The notes: generated by a model from the letters alone, not told the origin. Shown: positions 6,830-16,183, numbered from the stretch's first letter. The stretch: 44,722 nt of DNA from Selenomonadales bacterium UBA7018 (GCA_002448305.1 DJWY01000006.1:37566-82287); one strand, 5' to 3'. Numbers and translations are program-made.

Positions 6830-8263
6830 TTATGATTCGTAAAGACCAAAGCTTGCGAGCCAAGCAAGGATAACCGAGACCGGACCAGTGATAAATCTTG
6901 AATACAGCACGGAAGGAACGCCAACTTCGACAGTTTCAGCATCAGCTTCAGCCAAGCCGAGACCAACAGGGACGAAGTCGCAAGCACACTGCGCATTGAT
7001 TGCGAACAGCGCGGGCAATGCCAAATGCGGCGGGATATTTCCTTCGCCAATCTGAACGCCGATTAAAACGCCGATAACCTGCGCAATAACTGCGCCTGGT
7101 CCCAAGAACGGCGACAAGAACGGGAACGAACATATACAAGACAAGATGACTAAGCCGACAATATTACCGGCGAGCGGCGAGAGAAGGTTTGCGATAACGT
7201 CGCCAATACCTGTTCCCAAAATTACGCCGATTAACATTGAAACGAACGCCATAAACGGGAGAATCGTGCGGATAATTGTGTTAATCGAGTCGCGCCCCGC
7301 TTGATAGAATACAGAGACGATACCGCCCATGAACTGACCAATTTTCGCCATGAGACTGCCAGAAGATTGTTCGGTAATTTTTTTGGAAGTGTCATAGCCG
7401 CCCTTTTTAATTGCGCTACCCGAATCGCTAGAGGATTGAGCTGGAGCCGCCGTAGGTACAGGAGTAGGAGCCGCAGAGCCGTCCGCGTAGGAAATATTTT
7501 CGGGCTTGACTGCCGAAACGTAAATGTCTGCTTTGATATGGTCGGCGAGAGGACCGCTGGGTCCTGTTGCGTTCAAGTTAATTGTATAAATTCTCTTTTG
7601 GGGATAAATGCCGCAACGCAATGTTCCGCCACAGTCGATAACTACAACGAGAATTTCATCATCAGGCACGCGAGTTTTGAAACCGTCAACGAGTTCGCAA
7701 CCAGTCATTTCAGAAAGAGTTTTTGCAACTTGAGACATAACGCCGCCAGTAATGTTGACGACTTTATTTTTCTTGCCGTCGGGAACGAGTGTTAAAGGTC
7801 CGCCAAATCCGCCGCTACCTGCTTTGACAACGACCGATTTATAACCGCCGCCAGCAGAGGGAGCCGCACTTGCCGCAGGAGCCGCGACGCCTTCTGCGTA
7901 GGAAATGTTATCGGGCTTGACTGCCGAAACGTAAATGTCTGCCTTGATATGGTCGGCGAGAGGACCACTAGGTCCGGTTGCGTTAAGGTTGATTGTATAA
8001 ATTCTTTTCTGGGGATAAATGCCGCAACGCAATGTTCCGCCGCAATCGATAACTACGACTAAAATTTCATCATCGGGCACACGAGTTTTGAAACCGTCGA
8101 CGAGTTCGCAACCAGTCATTTCCGCCAAACGTTGAGCGACTTGAGACATAACGCCGCCGGTAATGTTGACGACTTTATTTTTCTTGCCGTCGGGAATAAG
8201 GGTCAAAGGTCCGCCGAATCCGCCGCTACCTGCCTTGACGACTACCGCTTTATAATCAGCCAT
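6830..8263 (-). CDS. srlE: Glucitol/sorbitol PTS IIBC component with two tandem IIB domains
   Basis: This 477-residue protein phosphorylates and imports sorbitol. It has two almost identical IIB domains (about residues 1-125 and 140-265), each with DCGGTLRCGIYPQKR, the motif that holds the phosphorylated cysteine. A linker rich in Ala/Ser/Pro joins them, and a second flexible linker leads to KKITEQSSGSL and the membrane domain (about 300-477), which carries LGPGAVIAQVIGVLIG and NIPPHLALPALFAINAQ. E. coli SrlE has one IIB domain and about 320 residues. The start follows an AAGGAGTG site. The gene is separated from srlA by a palindromic repeat. Confidence 0.92.
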   Translation of the reverse strand: MADYKAVVVKAGSGGFGGPLTLIPDGKKNKVVNITGGVMSQVAQRLAEMTGCELVDGFKTRVPDDEILVVVIDCGGTLRCGIYPQKRIYTINLNATGPSGPLADHIKADIYVSAVKPDNISYAEGVAAPAASAAPSAGGGYKSVVVKAGSGGFGGPLTLVPDGKKNKVVNITGGVMSQVAKTLSEMTGCELVDGFKTRVPDDEILVVVIDCGGTLRCGIYPQKRIYTINLNATGPSGPLADHIKADIYVSAVKPENISYADGSAAPTPVPTAAPAQSSSDSGSAIKKGGYDTSKKITEQSSGSLMAKIGQFMGGIVSVFYQAGRDSINTIIRTILPFMAFVSMLIGVILGTGIGDVIANLLSPLAGNIVGLVILSCICSFPFLSPFLGPGAVIAQVIGVLIGVQIGEGNIPPHLALPALFAINAQCACDFVPVGLGLAEADAETVEVGVPSVLYSRFITGPVSVILAWLASFGLYES

Positions 8264-8291
8264 TTATTTTTCACTCCTTAAAAATTTTGAG

Positions 8292-8385
8292 GCTAGCAAT
8301 CGCGCTAGCGTTGCGTACCGGCGCGGCGACTTCGTCCGAACTTTTGAACGGTCAACCGCGTCAACTGGATGCAACGTCACGTTGC
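8292..8385 (+). repeat. Palindromic intergenic repeat, copy A
   Basis: This copy lies between srlA and srlE within the operon. It contains the shared blocks GCGTACC, CGCGGCGA, TTCGTCCGAAC, a GGTCAA-CGCG block, then ACTGGAT and the perfect palindrome GCAACGT-C-ACGTTGC (8371-8385). The palindrome stops one base from the srlA stop codon. Related copies lie at 9448, 19460 and (inverted) 24485. Confidence 0.75.
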
Positions 8386-8386
8386 C

Positions 8387-8941
8387 TTAAGCTGCTGATG
8401 TCTTGAGTTGTTTGCTAAGCGAAATACCCTGCTGTTTCTGGACGTAAGCTGTGCAAAAGTCAGTTACCCAGCCGCGCAGGAAGTTAATCACGATACCGAT
8501 TAAGAGATAACGAAGAGCTAAGTCAACGTGGTTAAGTCCAAGCGTCGTGATACCATTTGCAACGCCGAGATAAACGAACAACTCACCAGGATTGATATGC
8601 GGGAAAAGTCCATTAAGCGTGTGGCAGCAACCGGAAGCACTTGCATAATAACTGGGTTTGTAGTATTCAGGCAGGAACTTGCCGAGCGAAAGTGTCATAG
8701 GGTTGCAGAAAAAGAAAGTGCCGATAACGGGCAGGACTATGTAGCGCGTTATGGGGTTGCCCGCGCAGACGCCTGCAAATTTTTCAATGCGCTCCGTACC
8801 AATCATTTTAACGATAGCATTCATGGCGACGAGCAGGACGATAAGTGTAGGAATAATTCCTGTTACCCAACCTGCAAGAGTTTCGCCGCCGCGATTGAAT
8901 AAGCCGATAAACGCTTGGGCGAAGGTTACCATTGTGTCCAT
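8387..8941 (-). CDS. srlA: Glucitol/sorbitol PTS IIC component
   Basis: This 184-residue membrane protein forms the other half of the glucitol permease. Recognisable are FIGLFNRGGETLAGWVTGIIP near the start, NPITRYIVLPVIGTFFFCNPMT, PEYYKPSYYASASGCCHTLNGLFPHINPGELFVYLGVANG and the LRGWVTDF tail of the family. Length fits the E. coli SrlA (187 residues). The start has an AGGAGGG site. It follows gutM and precedes srlE in the same direction. Confidence 0.92.
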   Translation of the reverse strand: MDTMVTFAQAFIGLFNRGGETLAGWVTGIIPTLIVLLVAMNAIVKMIGTERIEKFAGVCAGNPITRYIVLPVIGTFFFCNPMTLSLGKFLPEYYKPSYYASASGCCHTLNGLFPHINPGELFVYLGVANGITTLGLNHVDLALRYLLIGIVINFLRGWVTDFCTAYVQKQQGISLSKQLKTSAA

Positions 8942-9015
8942 AAAATTCCCTCCTAAAAAACTTTTATCTATAGATTAAGGTCGAAGACTGCGCACTTTCT
9001 CCGACCGTTAATCGT

Positions 9016-9420
9016 CTAATTGACCGCGAGATTTTCTTCAGCCTTCATGAGTTTATAAGATTCATATTCCTTTTGAGCGGAGATAACAGCTAAAGTTTGT
9101 TGGCGCGAAAGTTTCATGCTTTTGCAGAGGTCTTCGCTGAGTTCAAAGAGCGTCAAGCCGTTGAAGTTGTCAAAAGCTTTGAAGCCGGCAAAAACTGTGC
9201 GCCCTTCCATAATTTCGCCGCGCTGAATTCTGCAATCAGAATCAATAACGAAAAGCACCAGTACGCCTGCCGTAAAATATCCGCGAGCGCGACCGATTGC
9301 CACGCGCCCTTCCCTGCGAAGTTCTTTTATATGGTTATTGAACTTTTTAAACTGGCGCAGTCCCAAAACCGTTTGCGCAATCCAGACGACGACGGCGGTG
9401 GCTACGAAATATCCCAGCAT
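9016..9420 (-). CDS. gutM: Glucitol operon activator GutM family
   Basis: This 134-residue protein has one N-terminal hydrophobic segment (about residues 3-22), then LRQFKKFNNHIKELRREGRVAIGRARGYF, the typical GutM pattern, and a C-terminal helical part. In enterobacteria GutM activates glucitol genes; membrane placement is suggested by the N-terminus. The start follows AAAGGAGG. It stands between the SorC-type regulator and srlA, an order common for Firmicute glucitol operons. The stop codon is TAG. Confidence 0.85.
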   Translation of the reverse strand: MLGYFVATAVVVWIAQTVLGLRQFKKFNNHIKELRREGRVAIGRARGYFTAGVLVLFVIDSDCRIQRGEIMEGRTVFAGFKAFDNFNGLTLFELSEDLCKSMKLSRQQTLAVISAQKEYESYKLMKAEENLAVN

Positions 9421-9447
9421 CAGAATTTCCTCCTTTAAAAATTTTTC

Positions 9448-9603
9448 AACTAGCGAAACGCAGTGGAGCGTACACTCGCGGCGAGCCGCTTTAAAAGCGG
9501 CGGAACAGTTGGAGCGCGGCGAATCCGTTCGAGTAATTGAACGTTAAATCGCGCACACTGGATGCAACGTCACGTTGCCTGTTTGTCCACTTTTTAAAAG
9601 TGG
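9448..9603 (+). repeat. Palindromic intergenic repeat, copy B (longest)
   Basis: It begins AACTAGCGAA and includes an internal palindrome GCCGCTTT-A-AAAGCGGC (9485-9501), the shared GCGCGGCGA and CGCGCACACTGGAT blocks, the core GCAACGT-C-ACGTTGC (9564-9578), and a final hairpin CCACTTTT-T-AAAAGTGG (9587-9603) that may also terminate the regulator transcript. It fills most of the space between the regulator stop and gutM. Confidence 0.75.
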
Positions 9604-9604
9604 C

Positions 9605-10543
9605 TTACTCGTTAAGCATAATTTTGGCGGTCATTTCGTCGGTTATGAGAACGTTAATTGCTTGCCCTTTGCACGCGCCCATAATCGCCGGAACTTTTTC
9701 TCGCGACGCCGCCATTCCGATTGAATAATTCAAATTTCTAAGCGTATCGAGGTCGACGCCAATAATCCTATCCGAAAAATCAGTTTTAACTTCGCGCCCG
9801 TTTTTGTCGTAGAAGACGGAGCAAATTTCGCCAACAGTGCCGGTGCGCGATAAACTTTCTATCGCTTGCCGCCCAAATTCGCCCATCCAAACCAGATTAG
9901 ACGATTTAACCGGCGCACCAATGCCGACAAGCCCTATATCCAATTTCTTCCAGAAGTCGGAAATTTTTTCGTAGTTAGCGTCCTGCACAATAGCGTTGCG
10001 AATTTCAGCTGTACGCGTGATAACCGGCGCGTAAATGTAATGGCAACGCCCGCCGAAAGCCCGCGCCAATTCGTAGCAAAGGGTGTTTACGTGCAATTCG
10101 CTATCAATATTTTCGGGACCGCCGTCAAGAGGTACGAAATCTGAATCAATCTGCGGGACTTTGGAATTTTGCGCGTGTCTTGTAAGTTCGCGAATTGAAG
10201 TGCCCCACGCAAGCCCGATAACTTGTTTATTATCAACAATACGGCGCAAAAGTTGGAGACCGGCGCGCCCCATTGACTGTTTGACGGCTAAAAGGTCGTA
10301 ACTTTTCGGGACGATGAAGCATTCCTTCAGCCCAAAACGCTTTTCCATTGCCGATTCAATGTCCTCAAAATTTTCGTTGGCAACGGTTATGGTAACAATC
10401 CCTTGATCTAGTGCGCGTTTTAAATGTTTGCTAATTGTCGTGCGCTCAACTCCGAGACGTTTTGCAATTTCGGTTTGTTTCATGTGTTCGAGGTAATACA
10501 TCGTCGAAACTTTAATTAAAATCCTGCGTTCAACTGGTGTCAT
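9605..10543 (-). CDS. SorC-family transcriptional regulator of the glucitol operon
   Basis: These 312 residues carry an N-terminal helix-turn-helix (about residues 20-45: KQTEIAKRLGVERTTISKHLKRAL) and a C-terminal sugar-phosphate-binding domain of the SorC/DeoR sugar-binding type. Its typical motifs are VIGLAWGTSIREL, VPLDGGPENI, IGLVGIGAP and GEICSVFYDKNGREV. Position ahead of gutM-srlA-srlE makes it the likely local regulator, with a sugar phosphate as effector (inference). A promoter is visible upstream at 10571-10599. The start ATG follows a GGAGGAAAAAA stretch. Confidence 0.88.
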   Translation of the reverse strand: MTPVERRILIKVSTMYYLEHMKQTEIAKRLGVERTTISKHLKRALDQGIVTITVANENFEDIESAMEKRFGLKECFIVPKSYDLLAVKQSMGRAGLQLLRRIVDNKQVIGLAWGTSIRELTRHAQNSKVPQIDSDFVPLDGGPENIDSELHVNTLCYELARAFGGRCHYIYAPVITRTAEIRNAIVQDANYEKISDFWKKLDIGLVGIGAPVKSSNLVWMGEFGRQAIESLSRTGTVGEICSVFYDKNGREVKTDFSDRIIGVDLDTLRNLNYSIGMAASREKVPAIMGACKGQAINVLITDEMTAKIMLNE

Positions 10544-10570
10544 TTTATTTTTTCCTCCTCCCGAATTTTT

Positions 10571-10599
10571 TCTATATCCTATGTTGGCGCGATTGTAAA
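10571..10599 (-). promoter_or_regulatory. Promoter of the glucitol regulator/operon
   Basis: Read on the minus strand, TTTACA (10594-10599), a 17-bp spacer and TATAGA (10571-10576). It lies about 30 bases ahead of the regulator start and could drive the whole operon. Confidence 0.55.
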
Positions 10600-10735
10600 T
10601 GAATTTTTGTGACTCGGCAAGAATTTCGCGACGATTTAGAGCGGTTTCGGCTAAAAAAACTTAAAATCAGCTCGGCATTGTCACATTTGAGCTTTTCAAA
10701 GCGATTTTGCAATTTTATGGGATTGTCCGTCACAC

Positions 10736-10753
10736 AAGCAAAAAATTTTGCTT
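10736..10753. promoter_or_regulatory. Palindrome upstream of the clpB promoter, possible operator
   Basis: AAGCAAAA-AA-TTTTGCTT is a perfect 8+8 inverted repeat ending seven bases before the clpB -35 box. It is not CIRCE and does not fit the CtsR heptad repeat. The rest of 10600-10735 shows no gene. Confidence 0.35.
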
Positions 10754-10760
10754 TGACGTA

Positions 10761-10789
10761 TTGACTTTTTGATTATTTGCGTTTATCAT
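10761..10789 (+). promoter_or_regulatory. clpB promoter
   Basis: TTGACT (10761-10766), a 17-bp spacer and TATCAT (10784-10789), 46 bases before the clpB start, look like a sigma-A promoter. Confidence 0.65.
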
Positions 10790-10835
10790 TAGCGACGTCA
10801 AAAAGAATTCAACCGCTTTAATGGGAGTGATAAAT

Positions 10836-13457
10836 ATGGCAGGAGAAAAATATACAACTAAAGCGCAACAAGCACTGCAAGCGGCGCAACAACTCGCCGC
10901 AATGCGTTATCATCAAGAATTTAATTCGTTGCATTTAATGCTCGCGCTTGCAAAAGAGCCGGAAGGATTGCTGGCGACAATTTTCCAAGATTGTCAAACT
11001 GATTTGCCAATGCTCAAAGTCAAGCTCGAAGCGGAACTGAATAAAATTCCGCAAGTTAAAGGGCAAGAAAGGCTTTCAATGGGCGTTGATTTAGCGCGTG
11101 TTATCGGCAAGGCGCGTGAATATGCCGCATCGATGAGAGACGAATATATTAGCACTGAACATTTACTGCTTGCGCTCGTCAACGACGGCAAAAAGGAATT
11201 GCAGGACATTGCCAAAGAATTTAACCTTTCCAAAAACAAAATCGACGACTCAATTAAGAAAAATCGCAAGCACAATGTCACCAGCGAAAATCCAGAAGAA
11301 ACTTATCAGAGCTTAGATAAATTCGGGCGCGATTTAACGCAAATGGCTCGCGCAAGTAAGCTCGACCCGGTTATCGGGCGCGACGAAGAAATTAGACGCA
11401 CGATTGAAATTTTAAGCCGCAGAACAAAAAATAATCCTGTTCTTATCGGCGAACCGGGCGTTGGCAAAACTGCGATTGTCGAAGGGCTTGCCAGAAGAAT
11501 TGTTGCGGGCGACGTTCCCGAATCGCTTAAAAATAAAACGCTTTACGCGCTCGATATGGGCTCGCTTATTGCCGGTGCGAAATTTCGCGGCGAATTTGAA
11601 GAACGTTTAAAATCCGTACTTAACGAGATTATAAAATCCGACGGGCAGATTTTGCTTTTTATCGATGAAGTGCATACGGTCGTTGGCGCGGGCAAAGCTG
11701 AAGGCGCAATGGACGCCGGAAATATTTTAAAGCCTATGCTAGCTCGCGGGGAATTGCGTTGCATTGGCGCGACAACTCTTAACGAGTATCGCAAGTACAT
11801 TGAAAAAGATACTGCGCTTGAACGCCGCTTTCAACCGGTTATGGTCGGCGAGCCTACCGTTGAGGACACGATTACAATTCTGCGCGGCATAAAAGAACGT
11901 TACGAAGTTCATCACGGCGTAAGAATTCGCGACGCGGCATTAGTCAGCGCGGCGACGCTTTCCGACCGTTACATTTCTGATAGATTTTTGCCCGATAAGG
12001 CGATTGACTTAATGGACGAGGCAGCCGCTAAACTCCGTACCGAAATTGAATCACTGCCCGCGCCCATTGACGAGACCCGCCGCAAAATTATGCAACTCGA
12101 AATCGAAGAACAAGCTTTGAAGAAAGAATCCGATGCCGCGTCCAAAGAAAAGCTTAAATCTATTGCTGAAGAAATTTCCCAGCTCAAAGACAAAGAAAAA
12201 ACTTTGCGCGACAAGTGGGAGGCTGAAAAGCAATCAATACTGCGTGTCCGTGCGATTAAAAAGGAAATTGACGCCGTTAATAACGAAATCGAAGAGGCGC
12301 AGCGCGTTTACAACCTGCAAAAGGCGTCCGAGTTGAAATACGGAAAACTTCCGCAACTCATGAACACGCTTAAAAACTTTGAGGAAGAAATTGCCGCGCA
12401 AAACAAGGACGATAAACTTTTAAAGGAAGAAGTCGGCGAAGAAGATATTGCAAGAGTCGTGAGTCGCTGGACGGGCATTCCGCTCGCTAAAATGTTGACG
12501 GGCGAACGCGAAAAACTTTTGCACCTTGAAGACACTTTGCATGAGCGCGTTGTCGGGCAAGATGAAGCCGTTAAAGCTGTCAGCGAGGCAATTCTCCGCG
12601 CCCGCGCAGGCATTAAAGACCCTAATCGCCCAATCGGTTCGTTTATCTTTCTTGGTCCTACGGGCGTCGGCAAAACTGAACTTGCTAAAGCTCTTGCCGA
12701 AGCTCTTTTCGACGACGAGCGCAGTATAATTCGCGTCGACATGTCCGAATACATGGAAAAGCATACGGTCGCAAGGTTAATCGGTGCGCCTCCTGGCTAT
12801 GTCGGCTACGATGAAGGCGGGCAACTTACTGAAGCCGTTCGCCGCCGCCCCTACAGCGTCATTTTGCTTGACGAGATTGAAAAGGCACACAGAGATATTT
12901 TCAACGTCCTTTTGCAAATTCTCGACGACGGCAGATTGACTGACGGCAAAGGGCGCGTCGTAAACTTCAAAAATACCGTTATCATTATGACGAGCAATCT
13001 TGGTTCCCAAGAAATTCTTCAACGCGCTAAAATCGGTTTCATTACTAATCAAGCCTTCGCCGAAGCCGAAAGCATCATCAAGGAATTGCTGAAGAATCAT
13101 TTCCGCCCCGAATTTTTAAATCGTGTTGATGATATTATCGTCTTTAAGTCGTTAGCTCAGGAGCAAGTCAAAGCTATCGCGGGCATTTTGCTTAAAACGC
13201 TTAGCGAACGTCTCGAAAAGCAAATCAATATTAAACTCGATTGGACGCCCGATGCTGTGGAGGCTCTCTCTACAAAAGGTTTCGATGCAAACTTCGGAGC
13301 GCGTCCGCTCAAACGCCTTTTAACTCACACGGTCGAAACTGAACTTAGCAAGAAAATTATCGCCGGCGAAGTCAAAGAGGGCGACACCGTCGAAATTGGC
13401 TTTGCAGAAGATAAATTCTCTTTCAACGCGAAAACACCAGTTAATCTCGATAAATAA
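10836..13457 (+). CDS. clpB: ATP-dependent disaggregase ClpB
   Basis: This 873-residue Hsp104/ClpB chaperone works with DnaK to extract proteins from aggregates. Domains in order: N-terminal double Clp repeat (about 1-150), first AAA+ module with GEPGVGKT (about 205-212) and LFIDEVHTVVGAG, the long coiled-coil middle domain (about 400-530, rich in K/E heptads) that separates ClpB from ClpA/ClpC, second AAA+ module with GPTGVGKT (about 605-612), VDMSEYMEKH and GAPPGYVGYDEGG, and a C-terminal D2-small domain. The ATG at 10836 is chosen over 10821, because GGGAGTGA (10823-10830) would be its SD. The gene is transcribed alone, ending at a bidirectional terminator. Confidence 0.96.
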   Translation: MAGEKYTTKAQQALQAAQQLAAMRYHQEFNSLHLMLALAKEPEGLLATIFQDCQTDLPMLKVKLEAELNKIPQVKGQERLSMGVDLARVIGKAREYAASMRDEYISTEHLLLALVNDGKKELQDIAKEFNLSKNKIDDSIKKNRKHNVTSENPEETYQSLDKFGRDLTQMARASKLDPVIGRDEEIRRTIEILSRRTKNNPVLIGEPGVGKTAIVEGLARRIVAGDVPESLKNKTLYALDMGSLIAGAKFRGEFEERLKSVLNEIIKSDGQILLFIDEVHTVVGAGKAEGAMDAGNILKPMLARGELRCIGATTLNEYRKYIEKDTALERRFQPVMVGEPTVEDTITILRGIKERYEVHHGVRIRDAALVSAATLSDRYISDRFLPDKAIDLMDEAAAKLRTEIESLPAPIDETRRKIMQLEIEEQALKKESDAASKEKLKSIAEEISQLKDKEKTLRDKWEAEKQSILRVRAIKKEIDAVNNEIEEAQRVYNLQKASELKYGKLPQLMNTLKNFEEEIAAQNKDDKLLKEEVGEEDIARVVSRWTGIPLAKMLTGEREKLLHLEDTLHERVVGQDEAVKAVSEAILRARAGIKDPNRPIGSFIFLGPTGVGKTELAKALAEALFDDERSIIRVDMSEYMEKHTVARLIGAPPGYVGYDEGGQLTEAVRRRPYSVILLDEIEKAHRDIFNVLLQILDDGRLTDGKGRVVNFKNTVIIMTSNLGSQEILQRAKIGFITNQAFAEAESIIKELLKNHFRPEFLNRVDDIIVFKSLAQEQVKAIAGILLKTLSERLEKQINIKLDWTPDAVEALSTKGFDANFGARPLKRLLTHTVETELSKKIIAGEVKEGDTVEIGFAEDKFSFNAKTPVNLDK

Positions 13458-13478
13458 ATCATCTCCAACAAAAAAATT

Positions 13479-13511
13479 ATCCCCCGCAAAAACTGCAGGG
13501 GATTTTCTTTT
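13479..13511. terminator. Bidirectional terminator between clpB and the first RTX-type gene
   Basis: ATCCCC (13479-13484) pairs with GGGGAT (13498-13503), with inner GC/GC pairs. TTTTCTTTT follows on the plus strand, and ATAATTTTTTT follows on the minus strand, so it can end both convergent transcripts. Confidence 0.8.
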
Positions 13512-13526
13512 GCCCAAGTTTAATCG

Positions 13527-16121
13527 CTACTTCTTGACGAATTGGGAATCGCTAATCTGGTAGGAATCGCCGTTGACGTTAAATGTTGTCGCGGTGAAAT
13601 CTTTCAGCGTGATAGCCTTTTTAGTTGAGCCGATTTGGAAGGCAATTTCGTTTTTCTTTGCGTTATAGGAGCCGGAGAACTTACCGGTAATTTGCAAAAT
13701 GTCGGCGTTGTCAAAGCCATAAATAATATCTTTGCCGTCGCCTTTGCCGTAAATGAAAATGTCGGAGTTCTCGCCACCCCAAAGTTTATCATTACCTTTG
13801 CCGCCGCTAATCGTAACGTTCTTGCCGTCATTGCGAATTGAATCTCTACCCTTGCCGCCGAGTATCGAAGAATTATTTCCGCTTGAGTAGATATAATCAT
13901 TGCCGGCGTCAGCTAAAATGCTTGCGCGGTCGCCGGTGTTGTTGATTGAATCTTTACTCTTGCCAGTGAGAATATAAACTTCGGAGCCTTCGTTCTGAAT
14001 AGTATCCTTACCCGCGCCGCCAGTTAGCGAAACTTTATTTCCGCTCGTGTAAATGAAATCGCTACCTGCGCCGCCGGAAATTGTCACTTCGTCGCCGTAA
14101 TTTGTGAAAGAATCTTTGCCCGCGTCGCCGACTAGCGTTGAAAAATCGCCATTGTTTATAAATTGGTCGTTACCTGCGCCGCCTTCAGCAGAAATTGATT
14201 CTGCGATATTTTCTACAGTATCTTTGCCCGCGTCAAGGAAAATATGCGCTAAATTGCCGCCCGTTTTCGTTGCGGAACTTTCGCCATCCGAAATTACAAC
14301 TTCGCCGTTAAAGACATAATCGTTGCCCTTGCCGCCGCTGATTGATACGGCTTTTCCGGCATTTCTAATCGTGTCCTTGTCGTTTTGCCCGAAAATTTCT
14401 ACCTCGTCAACGACATTTTGGAATAAGTCATTGCCCCTGTTGCCGAAAAGCTTAGAACGATAGCCCGTGACGAAAATTTTATCTTTATCGCCGTTTTTAG
14501 CGTTCTCGGCTTTTGAATCAACTTCGATTTCATATGTGGTGTTTAAAATGAAGTCGTCACTGTCGCCGCCAAAAATCGTCGAGTTAAAGCCGTAGTTAGT
14601 AATTGAATCCGCGCCATATTCGCCGAAAACTTGCACAGCGTCTGCTTGATTAACGATATTATCCGTGCCGCCGCCGCCAACAAGCGTTGAATTATTTCCG
14701 CCGATTAAATTTGAGTTCGCAACGGTGTATAAGCTATCGTTTTGGGAAGTCGTGATAACGAAATTTGAAGCGTTATTTAAGGTTTCGTAGTCGACAATGG
14801 AATTATTAATTAAATCGCTGCCAGCGTCGCCCTTAATTACAGAATTTGCGCCTTGATTGGTGAGAACATCTAGTCCGTCGCCGCCATTTACCAAAACATT
14901 TGCGCCTTCATTGGTAATAGTATCGACATTATCGCCGCCGTTAGCCGTAACATTGTTGCCGATATTTGAAATGATATTTAAACCGCCGCCCGCATTTATT
15001 ATAACTTCTTGCGAATAATTGTTAATCTTGTCGTTGCCCGCGCCGCCGGTGATTATGACGTTTTCGCCGGCATTGGAGAAAGTGCTTGCGCTGTCGCCGC
15101 CCTGCATGGTGACTTCATTCCAATAATTTACGGCGAAGTTATCAGAATCAGTGGTGACAGTTGCTTGATAAGTATCGTAGTCGAAAGTTGTATCAGTGGC
15201 GGCTTGCTTAGCGAAATAGCGCATGATAATGTAGCCGCCGTCGTAAACTTCACGAGGAAATTGAGATTCACTGCCCAAAGCGGTAAAAATATTTTTGAGA
15301 CCTTCGGTATTTTGGATAGTAGAAATAATTCTATTGCGGTTTTCGTCGTCGAGACCGTGAATTAGTTCAGCAGAGCCGCCTTCAATCAAAAATCCTGGTA
15401 AATCGACCATATAATTAACGTTTGAGGACATAAGACCGTGCACGAGTTCATGAACGAGCGTTCTGTCCAAACCTTGATCCTTATCGGTCTTTGGGTGGCG
15501 GTTAGTTGCATCCATATCTTTAAAGAAAGCCATATTCACGCAAAGGACACGCGACTCAAATTCCTTGCCGCTCGCGCCATCAAAATTTACATAAGCGAGA
15601 AAATTTTCGTTTTCGTCGTCGACGAATTTTAATTTCATGCGCGAATTGGTTGCATCTTCTGCGCTGAAAGAGAAGCCGTAACTTTCTTTGATTAAAGCGA
15701 GCGAATCGCGAATCCACCAGCTATAAAGCCCTTGCACGACGATTTGTTGGTCATCAGTGAGGTTTTCTTTAGGCGGAACGCCGTAAATCGTCAAGCCGTT
15801 GACGGTGAAAGAAGTACCTTCAGGATATTTTGCTTTGCCTTTAGAAGGAAGAATATCAGCTGCGCCTTTAGTAGTGCCGCCCGCGTCGGAGCCGGAAATT
15901 GCGCCGGTGTCTTTGTTGTCGAGGATTATTCCGCATTTTTCGATAAGGAAAGTTTGCCAATTCTTAGCGGCTTTCAAATCATCAAGGAATTTCCTTTTGA
16001 AGTCCTCAAAGTTTTGGAAACTGGAGCTGGCTTGAATAGCCTCATCGAACGCGGCGCGTCCGCTGAGTTCGGTTTTGTCGAGACTTTGCATAAAAGTCTT
16101 GATAACTTCTTGTTGAGTCAT
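13527..16121 (-). CDS. Zinc-metalloprotease-like protein with RTX-type calcium repeats (paralogue 1)
   Basis: The 864 residues fall into two parts. About 1-350 is a globular domain with HELVH at 224-228 and, 19 residues later, FLIEGGSAE (E247), a gluzincin-like zinc site. About 350-864 is a long array of GGxGxD-type nonapeptides alternating with asparagine-rich NxGxxVxI stretches, expected to fold as a calcium-binding beta-roll. It ends with GGKGNDKLWGG, DIFIYGKGDGKDIIYGF and a last domain of about 70 residues typical of RTX proteins. No signal peptide is seen, so type I secretion by a transporter encoded elsewhere is likely (inference). The start follows GGAGGTG, and a promoter is visible upstream. 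The stop is TAG. Confidence 0.75.
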   Translation of the reverse strand: MTQQEVIKTFMQSLDKTELSGRAAFDEAIQASSSFQNFEDFKRKFLDDLKAAKNWQTFLIEKCGIILDNKDTGAISGSDAGGTTKGAADILPSKGKAKYPEGTSFTVNGLTIYGVPPKENLTDDQQIVVQGLYSWWIRDSLALIKESYGFSFSAEDATNSRMKLKFVDDENENFLAYVNFDGASGKEFESRVLCVNMAFFKDMDATNRHPKTDKDQGLDRTLVHELVHGLMSSNVNYMVDLPGFLIEGGSAELIHGLDDENRNRIISTIQNTEGLKNIFTALGSESQFPREVYDGGYIIMRYFAKQAATDTTFDYDTYQATVTTDSDNFAVNYWNEVTMQGGDSASTFSNAGENVIITGGAGNDKINNYSQEVIINAGGGLNIISNIGNNVTANGGDNVDTITNEGANVLVNGGDGLDVLTNQGANSVIKGDAGSDLINNSIVDYETLNNASNFVITTSQNDSLYTVANSNLIGGNNSTLVGGGGTDNIVNQADAVQVFGEYGADSITNYGFNSTIFGGDSDDFILNTTYEIEVDSKAENAKNGDKDKIFVTGYRSKLFGNRGNDLFQNVVDEVEIFGQNDKDTIRNAGKAVSISGGKGNDYVFNGEVVISDGESSATKTGGNLAHIFLDAGKDTVENIAESISAEGGAGNDQFINNGDFSTLVGDAGKDSFTNYGDEVTISGGAGSDFIYTSGNKVSLTGGAGKDTIQNEGSEVYILTGKSKDSINNTGDRASILADAGNDYIYSSGNNSSILGGKGRDSIRNDGKNVTISGGKGNDKLWGGENSDIFIYGKGDGKDIIYGFDNADILQITGKFSGSYNAKKNEIAFQIGSTKKAITLKDFTATTFNVNGDSYQISDSQFVKK

Positions 16122-16150
16122 AAGAACACCTCCTGTTAAACTTCTAGGCT

Positions 16151-16179
16151 ATTCTAAATAATTTTTAAATGAAAGTAAA
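16151..16179 (-). promoter_or_regulatory. Promoter of RTX-type paralogue 1
   Basis: On the minus strand, TTTACT (16174-16179), a 17-bp spacer and TAGAAT (16151-16156). The -35 box overlaps the T-rich tail of the preceding gene's terminator. Confidence 0.5.
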
Positions 16180-16183
16180 GAAA

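Noticed and set aside
10750..10800. CtsR operator near clpB
   Set aside because: GTCAA-like pieces exist on the minus strand but with an eight-base rather than ten-base period, so the heptad repeat does not fit.
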